Notes under the pieces: generated by a model
What the model was told of the DNA's origin: nothing
Database searches by the model: none
What the model saw: only the letters and a program-made list of their open reading frames with translations
Translations under genes and position numbers: made by a program
Assembly: GCA_002686705.1 (NCBI GenBank)
Contig: NYYH01000050.1
Coordinates: 3,276 to 24,877, forward strand
Reading direction: 5' to 3'
Length of the DNA: 21,602 bases
Source of the DNA: Bacteroidota bacterium
Lineage (GTDB): Bacteria > Bacteroidota > Bacteroidia > Bacteroidales > F082
Shown here: piece by piece, positions 1 through 7,031 of the stretch
How positions within the stretch are numbered: the first letter of the stretch is position 1
How the letters are laid out: each line of letters begins with the position of its first letter

Positions 1-357
1 AAAGCCAAATAGGCTTTTTGTGTTTTTTAATTTATTCCGAATCCTCAAACAAGTTGAAACAAGAATTAGCTGCGCTGATTCTCCTGGTTAGTTAAGAGGA
101 GCCCAACAAAACCCAAAGCCTTCCGGGCTTTTGTGTTTTTTAATTTAAACTTCATTTCCAAACAAGAATTAGCTGCGCTGATTCTCCTGGTTAGTTAAGA
201 GGAGCCCAACAAAACCAAAGCCTTGTAGGCTTTTTGTGTTTCTTAATTTAAACTTCATCTCCAAACAAGTTGACACAAGAATTAGCTTCGCTGATTCTCC
301 TGGTTAGTTGGGGAGCCCAATAAAACCCAAAGCCTTCCGGGCTTTTGTGTTTTTGCA
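1..357. repeat. Tandem array of 103-114 bp hairpin-rich repeats
   Basis: This gene-free stretch holds three full units and a partial one. Each unit, read on the plus strand, has three parts. Hairpin A is AGAATTAGC/GCTGATTCT (62-82, 165-185, 278-298). Hairpin B is CTCCT/AGGAG (81-101, 184-204; shortened to CTCC/GGAG at 297-315). Then CCCAAYAAAACC leads to hairpin C, AAAGCC/GGCTTT (115-131, 217-233, 329-345; also 1-17), followed by a T-rich tail like a rho-independent terminator. Loops vary while stems are kept. Unit 2 lacks about 10 bp found in units 1 and 3, between short ACAAG repeats, as expected from slippage. There are no spacers, so this is not a CRISPR. The left edge lies outside the window. 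Function is unknown; tandem terminators or a structured-RNA repeat are possible. Confidence 0.8.
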
Positions 358-370
358 CTGGGTTTTGTTG
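318..370 (-). terminator. Putative tRNA-Met terminator / processing hairpin
   Basis: Directly 3' of the tRNA on the minus strand, CAACAAAACCC (370-360) can pair with GGGTTTTATTG (328-318). The span encloses the AAAGCC/GGCTTT hairpin of the last repeat unit and ends in a T-rich stretch. This gives a plausible intrinsic terminator for the tRNA transcript. The same hairpin read on the plus strand also ends in Ts, so it may work both ways. Confidence 0.45.
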
Positions 371-444
371 TAGCGAGACCGAGAATTGAACTCGGGACCT
401 CCGGGTTATGAATCCGACGCTCTAACCGACTGAGCTACCTCGCC
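371..444 (-). tRNA. tRNA-Met (anticodon CAT)
   Basis: The reverse complement folds as a standard 74-nt cloverleaf. It has acceptor GGCGAGG pairing with TCTCGCT, D stem GCTC/GAGC, anticodon loop TTCATAA with anticodon CAT, T arm CCGAG-TTCAATT-CTCGG and discriminator A. The 3' CCA is not encoded (CAA follows). The anticodon stem lacks the three G-C pairs of an initiator tRNA, so this is most likely elongator Met. A CAT anticodon could also mean Ile2 (lysidine-modified), but the rest of the sequence looks more like Met. The acceptor stem has a G1-U72 wobble and the anticodon stem an A31-C39 mismatch. Confidence 0.93.
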
Positions 445-458
445 GCTTTTAATGGCTG

Positions 459-466
459 CAAAAGTA
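459..466 (-). promoter_or_regulatory. -7 promoter box for tRNA-Met
   Basis: The minus strand reads TACTTTTG, a perfect match to the Bacteroidota -7 consensus TAnnTTTG, 14 nt upstream of the first tRNA base. The -33 element is weak (TTTA-like). It lies between the fabI stop and the tRNA, so the tRNA probably has its own promoter. Confidence 0.6.
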
Positions 467-507
467 TAAAAACAATTATTAAGTAAATAAGAAACGGAGA
501 AAAATAG

Positions 508-1362
508 TTAGTCCTCTTTTTCGTTGAGTTCTTTCAGATTATTATCAAGATTTTTGTCGTATACATGCATAGCTTTTAAACTCATTCCCATATTCGAAAA
601 TCCACCATCATGGAATAAGTTTTGCATAGTTACTTTCCTGGTAAGATCAGAAAATAGAGTTATACAATAATCGGCACATTCCTTAGCATTTGCATTCCCC
701 AAGGGTGACATTCGTTCGGTAAAATCTAACAAACTACCAACTCCCTTAACTCCTGATCCGGCTGTTGTCACAGTAGGTGATTGTGAAATAGTGTTTATTC
801 TAATTTTCTTCTCACGTCCGTAAATATAGCCAAAGCTTCTGGCAATTGACTCCAATAAGGCTTTCGCATCAGCCATATCATTATAACCGTAAAGAGTTCT
901 TTGAGCAGCAATATATGAAAGTGCAACAACAGAGCCCCAATTGTTTATTGCATCCATCTTAAGGGCTACCTGAAGCATTTTATGGAATGAAATTGCTGAT
1001 ATATCAAGTGTTTTATTTAAGAAGTTATAATCTAAATCATTATAAACTCTCTTTTTTCTAACATTAAGCGACATGGCAATAGAGTGCAGAACGAAGTCGA
1101 TTTTACCACCCTGAATTTCCATCGATCGTTCGAAAACATTTTCTAAGTCATCCGTTTTTGTAGCATCTGCAATAACAACTTCAGCATCACATTTCTCTGC
1201 CAGTTCATCAATTTGTCCAAAACGGAGAGCAGTAGCAGTATTGCTCAATGTTATTGAAGCGCCCTCTTCATGTGCTCTTTCAGCAACTTTCCATGCAATC
1301 GATTTATTATCAAGTGCACCAAAAATAATTCCCCTTTTTCCTTTTAACAAATTATATGACAT
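508..1362 (-). CDS. fabI: Enoyl-[acyl-carrier-protein] reductase (NADH), FabI
   Basis: It catalyses the last reduction of each fatty-acid elongation cycle, trans-2-enoyl-ACP to acyl-ACP, in the cytosol. The 284-aa protein is a short-chain dehydrogenase of the FabI type. The nucleotide-binding region GALDNKSIAW is at residues 15-24 and LHSIAMS at 92-98. The active site is Tyr150 and Tyr160 with Lys167 in the Y-x6-K arrangement (YNDMADAK). The substrate-loop region SQSPTVTTAGSGVKG (193-207) corresponds to the flexible loop of other FabI proteins. Length is slightly above the usual 255-270 because of an acidic, Asn-rich C-terminal tail. It is divergent from the aldehyde dehydrogenase gene, has a -7 box about 40 nt upstream, and lies just upstream of the tRNA in the same direction. 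Confidence 0.93.
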   Translation of the reverse strand: MSYNLLKGKRGIIFGALDNKSIAWKVAERAHEEGASITLSNTATALRFGQIDELAEKCDAEVVIADATKTDDLENVFERSMEIQGGKIDFVLHSIAMSLNVRKKRVYNDLDYNFLNKTLDISAISFHKMLQVALKMDAINNWGSVVALSYIAAQRTLYGYNDMADAKALLESIARSFGYIYGREKKIRINTISQSPTVTTAGSGVKGVGSLLDFTERMSPLGNANAKECADYCITLFSDLTRKVTMQNLFHDGGFSNMGMSLKAMHVYDKNLDNNLKELNEKED

Positions 1363-1403
1363 TCCAAATTAATTTTATCATTATTTAGATCGATTCCAAG
1401 CGG

Positions 1404-1411
1404 CAAAGATA
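1404..1411 (-). promoter_or_regulatory. -7 promoter box for fabI
   Basis: The minus strand reads TATCTTTG, an exact TAnnTTTG match, giving an expected leader of roughly 35 nt before the fabI ATG at 1362. No clear TTTG at -33 is seen. On the opposite strand, TTTG (1419-1422) and TAATTTTA (1439-1446) could form a weaker divergent promoter for the aldehyde dehydrogenase gene. Confidence 0.6.
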
Positions 1412-1475
1412 GAAAGTATTTGTAATCAGAAATACTATTAATTTTACCGATACAGAATTTTAAAATATTTCACAT

Positions 1476-2861
1476 ATGCTAAAAGTAACCTCACCTTACA
1501 ATTTTAAGGTTATAAAAGAAATCCCTTTAATGAAACATACTGATGTTGAAAATGCACTGAAGGTTGCGAATAACCTGTTCCAAGATCAATCAAAATGGAT
1601 ACCTGCATGGCAAAGAATTGAAATACTGGAACGCGTTGTGGGTGCAATGAAAAAACGCGAAGAGGATCTTACAAATATTGCTGCAGAAGAGGGAGGCAAA
1701 CCATACATGGACTCAAAAGTAGAGGTAATGAGAGCTATTAACGGCGTTAAACTGGCTATTGAACATATCGGTCAATTGGCAGGCGAACAAATTCCAATGG
1801 GGCAAACTAGTTCATCTGTCAACAGACTTGCATTTACTATTCGTGAACCAATTGGTGTTGTCGTTTCAATAAGTGCTTTTAATCACCCTTTAAATTTGAT
1901 TATTCACCAGGTAGTAACGGCAATTGCAGCTGGCGCACCGGTAATTATAAAACCGGCTCTTACCACACCACTTTCCTGCCTTGAGTTTGTTGGTATACTG
2001 AAAGAAGCAGGTTTGCCCGATGGTTGGTGCCAAACAGTTATTTGTAGTGATGAAAACGCTGAAAAACTTGCAACTGATAATAGGGTCAATTACTTATCAT
2101 TCATTGGGTCAGCAAAAGTAGGCTGGTACCTACGGTCAAAATTATCACCCGGAACACGTTGCGCACTTGAGCATGGAGGTGTGGCTCCTGTAATTGTTGA
2201 AAAAGATGCTGATATTGATGAAATGATGCCTGCCCTGTTAAAAGGTGGATTCTACCACGCAGGTCAGGTTTGTGTTTCGGTACAAAAGGTATTTGTTCAT
2301 GAAGATATTGTGAAAAAAGTAAGCCATAGGTTGGCTGATATGGCCAAAAAGCTTATTGTAGGAGATCCTCTTGATCCAAAAACTGAAGTTGGACCATTGA
2401 TCCTTCCTCTCGAAGTAGATCGGGTTGAGAAATGGGTTGAAGAGGCCGTAGCAAGTGGAGGGAAACTATTATGTGGAGGTAAACGTATTTCGGATAGTTG
2501 TTTTGAACCTACTGTAATACTTGACCCATCTCAAAACGCAAAAGTATCTACTTTGGAAATCTTTGGTCCGGTTGTTTGTATATATTCCTACAAAAACAGA
2601 GAAGAAGCTATCAAATTAGCTAACGCATTACCAACTACGTTTCAAGCTTCTGTGTTTACACATAATCTTGATATTGCCTTTGAGACAGTGAAAAAGCTGA
2701 ATGCATCAGCTGTAATGGTCAACGATCATACTGCTTTTAGAGTCGACTGGATGCCTTTCGGCGGAAGAGATACATCGGGTATTGGTATTGGTGGTGTCCC
2801 CTACTCTATTAATGAAATGACCAGGGAGAAATTGATAGTTATAAAAAGTAATAGCTTGTAA
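1476..2861 (+). CDS. NAD(P)-dependent aldehyde dehydrogenase family protein
   Basis: A 461-aa soluble member of the aldehyde dehydrogenase superfamily, which oxidises an aldehyde to the acid (or acyl product) with NAD(P)+. Visible motifs are the oxyanion Asn in FNHP (Asn136), the cofactor Lys in KPA (Lys159), FIGS (209-212) of the Rossmann region, the general base Glu in LEHGG (Glu232), the nucleophile Cys in GQVCVS (Cys266), and EIFGP (361-365). All catalytic residues are present and length is normal. The sequence recalls the lactaldehyde or non-phosphorylating glyceraldehyde-3-phosphate dehydrogenase-like branch, but the substrate cannot be assigned from sequence alone. It stands alone, divergent from fabI, and is followed by two stem-loops. 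Confidence 0.88.
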   Translation: MLKVTSPYNFKVIKEIPLMKHTDVENALKVANNLFQDQSKWIPAWQRIEILERVVGAMKKREEDLTNIAAEEGGKPYMDSKVEVMRAINGVKLAIEHIGQLAGEQIPMGQTSSSVNRLAFTIREPIGVVVSISAFNHPLNLIIHQVVTAIAAGAPVIIKPALTTPLSCLEFVGILKEAGLPDGWCQTVICSDENAEKLATDNRVNYLSFIGSAKVGWYLRSKLSPGTRCALEHGGVAPVIVEKDADIDEMMPALLKGGFYHAGQVCVSVQKVFVHEDIVKKVSHRLADMAKKLIVGDPLDPKTEVGPLILPLEVDRVEKWVEEAVASGGKLLCGGKRISDSCFEPTVILDPSQNAKVSTLEIFGPVVCIYSYKNREEAIKLANALPTTFQASVFTHNLDIAFETVKKLNASAVMVNDHTAFRVDWMPFGGRDTSGIGIGGVPYSINEMTREKLIVIKSNSL

Positions 2862-2896
2862 CGAACATTATTACAACTATTTATCAAGACTCATGT

Positions 2897-2930
2897 GGAT
2901 TGGAATAATCCTGTTAAGTAATTTTAACAG
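2897..2930 (+). terminator. Two back-to-back hairpins after the aldehyde dehydrogenase gene
   Basis: GGATT/AATCC (2897-2901 with 2907-2911) is followed at once by CTGTTAA/TTAACAG (2911-2917 with 2924-2930, 6-nt loop). They lie 35 nt after the stop codon and before the next promoter. A T-run is missing, so the terminator call is inferred from position and structure. Confidence 0.45.
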
Positions 2931-2946
2931 CACAATATTACGATTA

Positions 2947-2979
2947 TTTGGTAAAATTTTCCAAAATGACCTAATTTTG
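2947..2979 (+). promoter_or_regulatory. Promoter (-33 TTTG, -7 TAATTTTG) of the mutL-rhomboid cluster
   Basis: TTTG at 2947-2950 and TAATTTTG at 2972-2979 are separated by 21 nt. This matches the Bacteroidota sigma consensus in both boxes and spacing. The ATG of the small membrane protein gene is at 3002, implying a leader of about 15 nt. Confidence 0.75.
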
Positions 2980-3001
2980 CATATAACTTAAGGTATACAT
3001 C

Positions 3002-3316
3002 ATGCGCATAATTTCTTTCAGAACACCAAAACCTAAGTCGTTTAAATACAAACCTCGCTACTATGATCAGCAAAAGGAGGAATTGGAAAAACGCAAAGCA
3101 GCAATGGGAATTGATAATGAACTCACCCATGATGAATCGTTGAGATTGCGAATGGATAAACGTTGGAGAGCCGGGAGTGCTGATGAAGAACGATCGATTC
3201 TAACAAGGATAGTAACTTATCTCATATACGGAATATTTATTGGAGGAAGCATTTATATTATAATGTTTACAGATATTGTTGAACAAATACTACACGCATT
3301 TGGTGTTACTAAGTAG
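3002..3316 (+). CDS. Small conserved single-pass membrane protein, function unknown
   Basis: A 104-aa protein with a very basic N-terminus rich in Lys, Arg, Pro and aromatic residues (PKPKSFKYKPRYYD, 10-23), a charged helical stretch (24-66) and one hydrophobic segment at about 67-89. The short C-terminus ends in GVTK. I recognise no catalytic motif. Similar small proteins next to mutL are, as far as I recall, common in Bacteroidota, but their function is unassigned. It has a good promoter directly upstream and is followed, after a 103-bp hairpin-bearing gap, by mutL in the same direction. It may be a membrane-associated accessory of the cluster; I cannot say more. Confidence 0.75.
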   Translation: MRIISFRTPKPKSFKYKPRYYDQQKEELEKRKAAMGIDNELTHDESLRLRMDKRWRAGSADEERSILTRIVTYLIYGIFIGGSIYIIMFTDIVEQILHAFGVTK

Positions 3317-3392
3317 AAATGATGAAATGCTTAAATAAACTACAAATTAATTTAATCATTCACACATTTAAGCATTCAGTCATTTAGGCATT
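3317..3392. repeat. Large imperfect inverted repeat with a tandem CATTTARGCATT motif
   Basis: Starting at the base after the small-gene stop, 3317-3336 pairs with 3366-3385: a 20-bp stem with one 3-nt mismatch block and a perfect 11-bp core AATGCTTAAAT/ATTTAAGCATT. The loop is 29 nt. The right arm is part of a direct repeat, CATTTAAGCATT (3365-3376), CAGT, CATTTAGGCATT (3381-3392). It lies between the small gene and mutL, so it may be a transcript-processing or attenuating hairpin, or a genome-wide AT-rich repeat element. Confidence 0.65.
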
Positions 3393-3419
3393 AATAATTA
3401 AAAAACAGATTACCCTTTC

Positions 3420-5225
3420 ATGTCAGATATTATAAAATTACTTCCTGATTCAGTAGCAAACCAGATTGCTGCAGGTGAGGTGATCCAACGACCGGCTTCG
3501 GCGGCAAAAGAGTTGTTGGAAAATGCTGTTGATTCGGGAGCTAAACAAATTACGTTAGCAATAAAAGATGCCGGTAAAACGCTAATACAGGTTAGTGATG
3601 ATGGCAGTGGCATGTCAGAAATGGATGCTAGGATGAGTTTTGAACGTCATGCTACTTCAAAAATAAGTAAGGCAGACGATCTGTTCGCAATTAAAACTAT
3701 GGGATTCAGGGGTGAAGCACTAGCATCTATAGCGGCTATTGCACAAGTTGAACTAAAGTCAAAACCTAAAGGTGACGAAATTGGAACATGTATAGTTATT
3801 GAGGGATCGAAAGTTATTAGTCAGGAACCATGTCAATGCCCTGAAGGAACAACGATATCAGTAAAAAATCTTTTCTATAATGTCCCGGCACGACGCAACT
3901 TTTTAAAGTCGAACAACGTTGAAATTAGGCATATTATTGAAGAGTTCATAAGAATTTCAACCGTAAATTGCAATATTGGTTTTAGTTATTACAACAATGA
4001 CAAACTGGTCTATAAGCTTCTTCCAGGAAGTATGAAATCAAGAATAGTAGCTCTTTTTGGCAATGTATATAATGAAAGACTGATAACAGTAAATCAAAAA
4101 ACTGACTCGGTTGAAATTTCCGGATTTATTGGTAAACCTGAATTCGCGAAGAAAACCAGAGGTGAACAATATTTTTTTGTGAATAGCAGATTTATAAAAC
4201 ATCCATATCTTCACCATGCCGTAAATAATGCATACACAGAACTAATACCCATTGATTCTTATCCTTCATATTTTATTAATATTGAAATAGATCCTAAGAA
4301 TATTGATATTAATATCCACCCAACCAAAACAGAAGTTAATTTTCAGGATGCACGCTATATTTATGCCATTCTACATGCAGCTGTGAAGCAATCAATTGGA
4401 AAACACTCTCTTACTCCTGTTTTGGATTTTGATGTAATCCCCGATATAGAAACTGCATTCCAATCAAAACCTTCATCCGATCTAAAGCAACCATCAATAA
4501 AAGTTAATCCTGATTTTAATCCTTTTAAAAAACAAAGTGTAGAGAATTGGGAATCCCTTTATAATGATCAAAGCGAAAAATCTTCACCATCAAGGGAGAA
4601 CAAGGATATCCTTAGTAACGCTAAAATAACTGAATCAGAATTTGAAAGTAACAAATTCCTGCAAATACATTCTCGGTTCATTACTTGCAATGTTGCTTCA
4701 GGTATGATGGTGATCGATCAGCACTTAGCGCACGAGAGAATAATTTATGAAGAAATATTGGATAAGTTAAAAGGGAGTTCACAACCTTCACAACAACAAC
4801 TGTTCCCACAAAATATCCATCTCACACCGAGTGATGCTGAAATTGTAAAATCGCTTTTACCTAAACTGGCCAAAATAGGTTTTGTATTAGAAGAACTGGG
4901 CCCTGTTGATTTTGTTGTAGTTGGTATTCCGGCCGATGCACAAGAAAACGATGTAAACCCCATAATAGAAAAAATAATTGAAAACCATAAAGCAAATGTG
5001 GGTGATCTGAATTATGACAAAAACATTAATTTAGCCCGCTCAATTGCAACCAATCAGGCAATAAAACATGGCACGAAACTTGACGAAGTAGAAATGCAAA
5101 AGATTTTTGACAGTTTATTTATGTGCAAAGTACCAAGAGTATCTCCAGGTGGGAAAAAAACTTTAACAATTATCGACGTTACTAAGCTGGAAAATCTTAT
5201 AATATCTGACAAGAAAGACGGTTAA
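3420..5225 (+). CDS. mutL: DNA mismatch repair protein MutL
   Basis: It couples mismatch recognition by MutS to strand removal. The 601-aa protein has the N-terminal GHKL ATPase: ELLENAVDSG with Glu31 and Asn35, DDGSGM (60-65), RHATSK (76-81) and GFRGEAL (95-101). The transducer domain follows, with NPxNxxNxHPTKxEV-like IDINIHPTKTEV near 300. A Ser/Asn-rich linker covers about 350-410 and the C-terminal dimerisation domain follows. The endonuclease-type motif is seen as DQHLAHERIIYE (433-444), with Leu replacing the usual Ala. The Cys-x-His motif expected near the C-terminus is replaced by SPGGK (575-579), so nuclease activity is doubtful. It is followed by two rhomboid genes in the same direction. 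Confidence 0.95.
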   Translation: MSDIIKLLPDSVANQIAAGEVIQRPASAAKELLENAVDSGAKQITLAIKDAGKTLIQVSDDGSGMSEMDARMSFERHATSKISKADDLFAIKTMGFRGEALASIAAIAQVELKSKPKGDEIGTCIVIEGSKVISQEPCQCPEGTTISVKNLFYNVPARRNFLKSNNVEIRHIIEEFIRISTVNCNIGFSYYNNDKLVYKLLPGSMKSRIVALFGNVYNERLITVNQKTDSVEISGFIGKPEFAKKTRGEQYFFVNSRFIKHPYLHHAVNNAYTELIPIDSYPSYFINIEIDPKNIDINIHPTKTEVNFQDARYIYAILHAAVKQSIGKHSLTPVLDFDVIPDIETAFQSKPSSDLKQPSIKVNPDFNPFKKQSVENWESLYNDQSEKSSPSRENKDILSNAKITESEFESNKFLQIHSRFITCNVASGMMVIDQHLAHERIIYEEILDKLKGSSQPSQQQLFPQNIHLTPSDAEIVKSLLPKLAKIGFVLEELGPVDFVVVGIPADAQENDVNPIIEKIIENHKANVGDLNYDKNINLARSIATNQAIKHGTKLDEVEMQKIFDSLFMCKVPRVSPGGKKTLTIIDVTKLENLIISDKKDG

Positions 5226-5265
5226 TTATATAAGGAATCAAAATTTAATAAATCATAAATTAATA

Positions 5266-6015
5266 ATGCAACAATATCGACCGCAAGGCTTTTCAATGTT
5301 ACCAATGGTTGTAAAAAACCTGTTAATAATTAACGGAATCTTTTTTCTTGCCACGATTGCGTTAGACAGCACATTTCATATTAATCTTGTTAAATATTTA
5401 GGGTTGTATTACCCACAATCACGCAATTTTGGTGTTTGGCAGCTAGTATCTTACATGTTTATGCATGGAGGTTTTACACACATCTTGTTTAATATGTTTG
5501 CGTTATGGATGTTCGGCAATGTGCTCGAAAATGTATGGGGTCCGAAGAGGTTTTTAAATTATTATTTAATTACTGGAATTGGAGCTGCAATAGTTCAGTT
5601 CATTGTTGCTTATTTTAGAATAGCTTCTGTTGAATCAGGGATGCATCCTGATCAGATAGCAATGGTAGTACAGGAGGGTGCTAACATTTTGCAGCAAGGC
5701 AAGAATTATATAGATCCTGGTATGGGTGAATTAAATCTAATTATCAATACACCTACTGTTGGTGCATCTGGTGCAGTATTCGGTATATTACTTGCTTTTG
5801 GAATGATGTTTCCAAATTCACTTATTTATGTTTATTTCGCTATTCCTGTTAAGGCAAAGTACTTTGTGATGATATACGGAGCAATAGAGCTTTATATGGG
5901 GTTCTCTAACAATCCAGCTGATAACGTAGCACATTTTGCTCATTTGGGAGGTATGATCTTTGGTTTCTTATTAATTACGTATTGGAAAAAGAAAGGGACA
6001 CTGAATAGCCATTAG
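5266..6015 (+). CDS. Rhomboid family intramembrane serine protease (GASG type)
   Basis: A 249-aa polytopic membrane protein predicted to cleave transmembrane substrates within the bilayer. Features are the first membrane helix at about 15-34, HGGFTHILFNM (67-77) with its conserved His and Asn, the catalytic serine motif GASG (166-169, Ser168), and the catalytic His in AHFAHLGG (His226, with His223 nearby). The Ser-His dyad is intact. About 40 residues between the third and fourth core helices (118-160) form a polar loop. It lies 40 nt after mutL and 28 nt before a second rhomboid gene, so co-transcription is likely. The substrate is unknown. Confidence 0.92.
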   Translation: MQQYRPQGFSMLPMVVKNLLIINGIFFLATIALDSTFHINLVKYLGLYYPQSRNFGVWQLVSYMFMHGGFTHILFNMFALWMFGNVLENVWGPKRFLNYYLITGIGAAIVQFIVAYFRIASVESGMHPDQIAMVVQEGANILQQGKNYIDPGMGELNLIINTPTVGASGAVFGILLAFGMMFPNSLIYVYFAIPVKAKYFVMIYGAIELYMGFSNNPADNVAHFAHLGGMIFGFLLITYWKKKGTLNSH

Positions 6016-6043
6016 TTAAATAATTCAAAATTCACAGGTCAAA

Positions 6044-6967
6044 ATGTTCTCATACAATCAACCACAACGAAATACAGGAGAGTTTCTAAAGGAGATATTC
6101 TTTGGCCGGAATGTACTATCAAGACTAATACTTATTAACACAATTATCTACCTGATAGTTAACATAATCGGGCTTTTTTCATCACTCTTTAATTTAACCG
6201 ATAGCAATGCGCTAAACCCTCTTGTAAAAATACTGGCACTTCCTGCCGATTTAAGTCTGCTAAGTTCAAAACCCTGGACATTATTGACATATATGTTTTT
6301 ACAGGAAAATTTTTTCCATTTGCTGTTTAATATAGTTATGTTGTATTTTGGGGGTAGGATTTTTCAGGAATACCTTAATCAGGCAAAATTATTTTGGACC
6401 TACATAATTGGAGGAATTTTCGGAGGACTATTCTTTATTTTGTCATTCAACATATTTCCTGTATTTGACTCAATAACCAGCCAGTCAATAGCAATGGGTG
6501 CTTCGGCGTCAGTACTAGCCATAATCATTGCTATCTCAACATACGTACCGGATTATTCTGTACACCTCTTCCTTTTTGGGAAGTTTAAACTTAAATACCT
6601 TGCCATAGCATTTATTGCCATCGATGTACTGAGTATTCAGACTGATAATCCGGGGGGTCATATTGCACATCTTGGAGGGGCTTTGTGGGGTTTCATTTAT
6701 TCTTATTCATTAAAAAAAGGTAAGGATATCTATAAGATATTTTATAAACTTTATTTACCCAAATTCACCTGGCATCGAAAAGCTCCTAAGTTTGACACTT
6801 CCCGACCAAAAACTGGGAGGCCATTAAGTGATGATGAATATAACACAAGGCGTTCAGCAACTCAGGAAGAAATTGATCATATATTGGACAAAATCTCTAA
6901 ATCTGGCTACAGTAGTCTTACTAGTGATGAAAAAGAACTGCTTTTTAAGACCAGCAATAAAAAATAA
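6044..6967 (+). CDS. Rhomboid family intramembrane serine protease with soluble C-terminal domain
   Basis: A 307-aa rhomboid, distinct from its neighbour. The active-site serine is in GASAS (152-156, Ser154) rather than GASG, and the His is in GGHIAHLGG (His209, with His206). The N-terminal helix is at about 27-47 and the helix-2 region reads FFHLLFNIVMLY. After the last helix (about 205-222) comes a basic stretch and a soluble C-terminal module (about 255-307) containing EEIDHILDKISKSGYSSLT, which in related Bacteroidota rhomboids is a conserved add-on. The tandem arrangement suggests two proteases with different substrates. The C-terminal module may help choose them (inference). Confidence 0.9.
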   Translation: MFSYNQPQRNTGEFLKEIFFGRNVLSRLILINTIIYLIVNIIGLFSSLFNLTDSNALNPLVKILALPADLSLLSSKPWTLLTYMFLQENFFHLLFNIVMLYFGGRIFQEYLNQAKLFWTYIIGGIFGGLFFILSFNIFPVFDSITSQSIAMGASASVLAIIIAISTYVPDYSVHLFLFGKFKLKYLAIAFIAIDVLSIQTDNPGGHIAHLGGALWGFIYSYSLKKGKDIYKIFYKLYLPKFTWHRKAPKFDTSRPKTGRPLSDDEYNTRRSATQEEIDHILDKISKSGYSSLTSDEKELLFKTSNKK

Positions 6968-7031
6968 ACGTTATTTTTGAAGAAACCGTTCGATGTAATT
7001 ACCATAAATCATTACTCGCAACAATAAAAAT

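Noticed and set aside
1..357. Repeat array as a CRISPR
   Set aside because: Units are 103-114 bp, similar along their whole length, with no unique spacers and no cas genes nearby.
371..444. tRNA-Met as an attachment site of an integrated element
   Set aside because: No copy of the tRNA 3' end is found in the adjacent repeats or elsewhere in the window, and there is no integrase gene.
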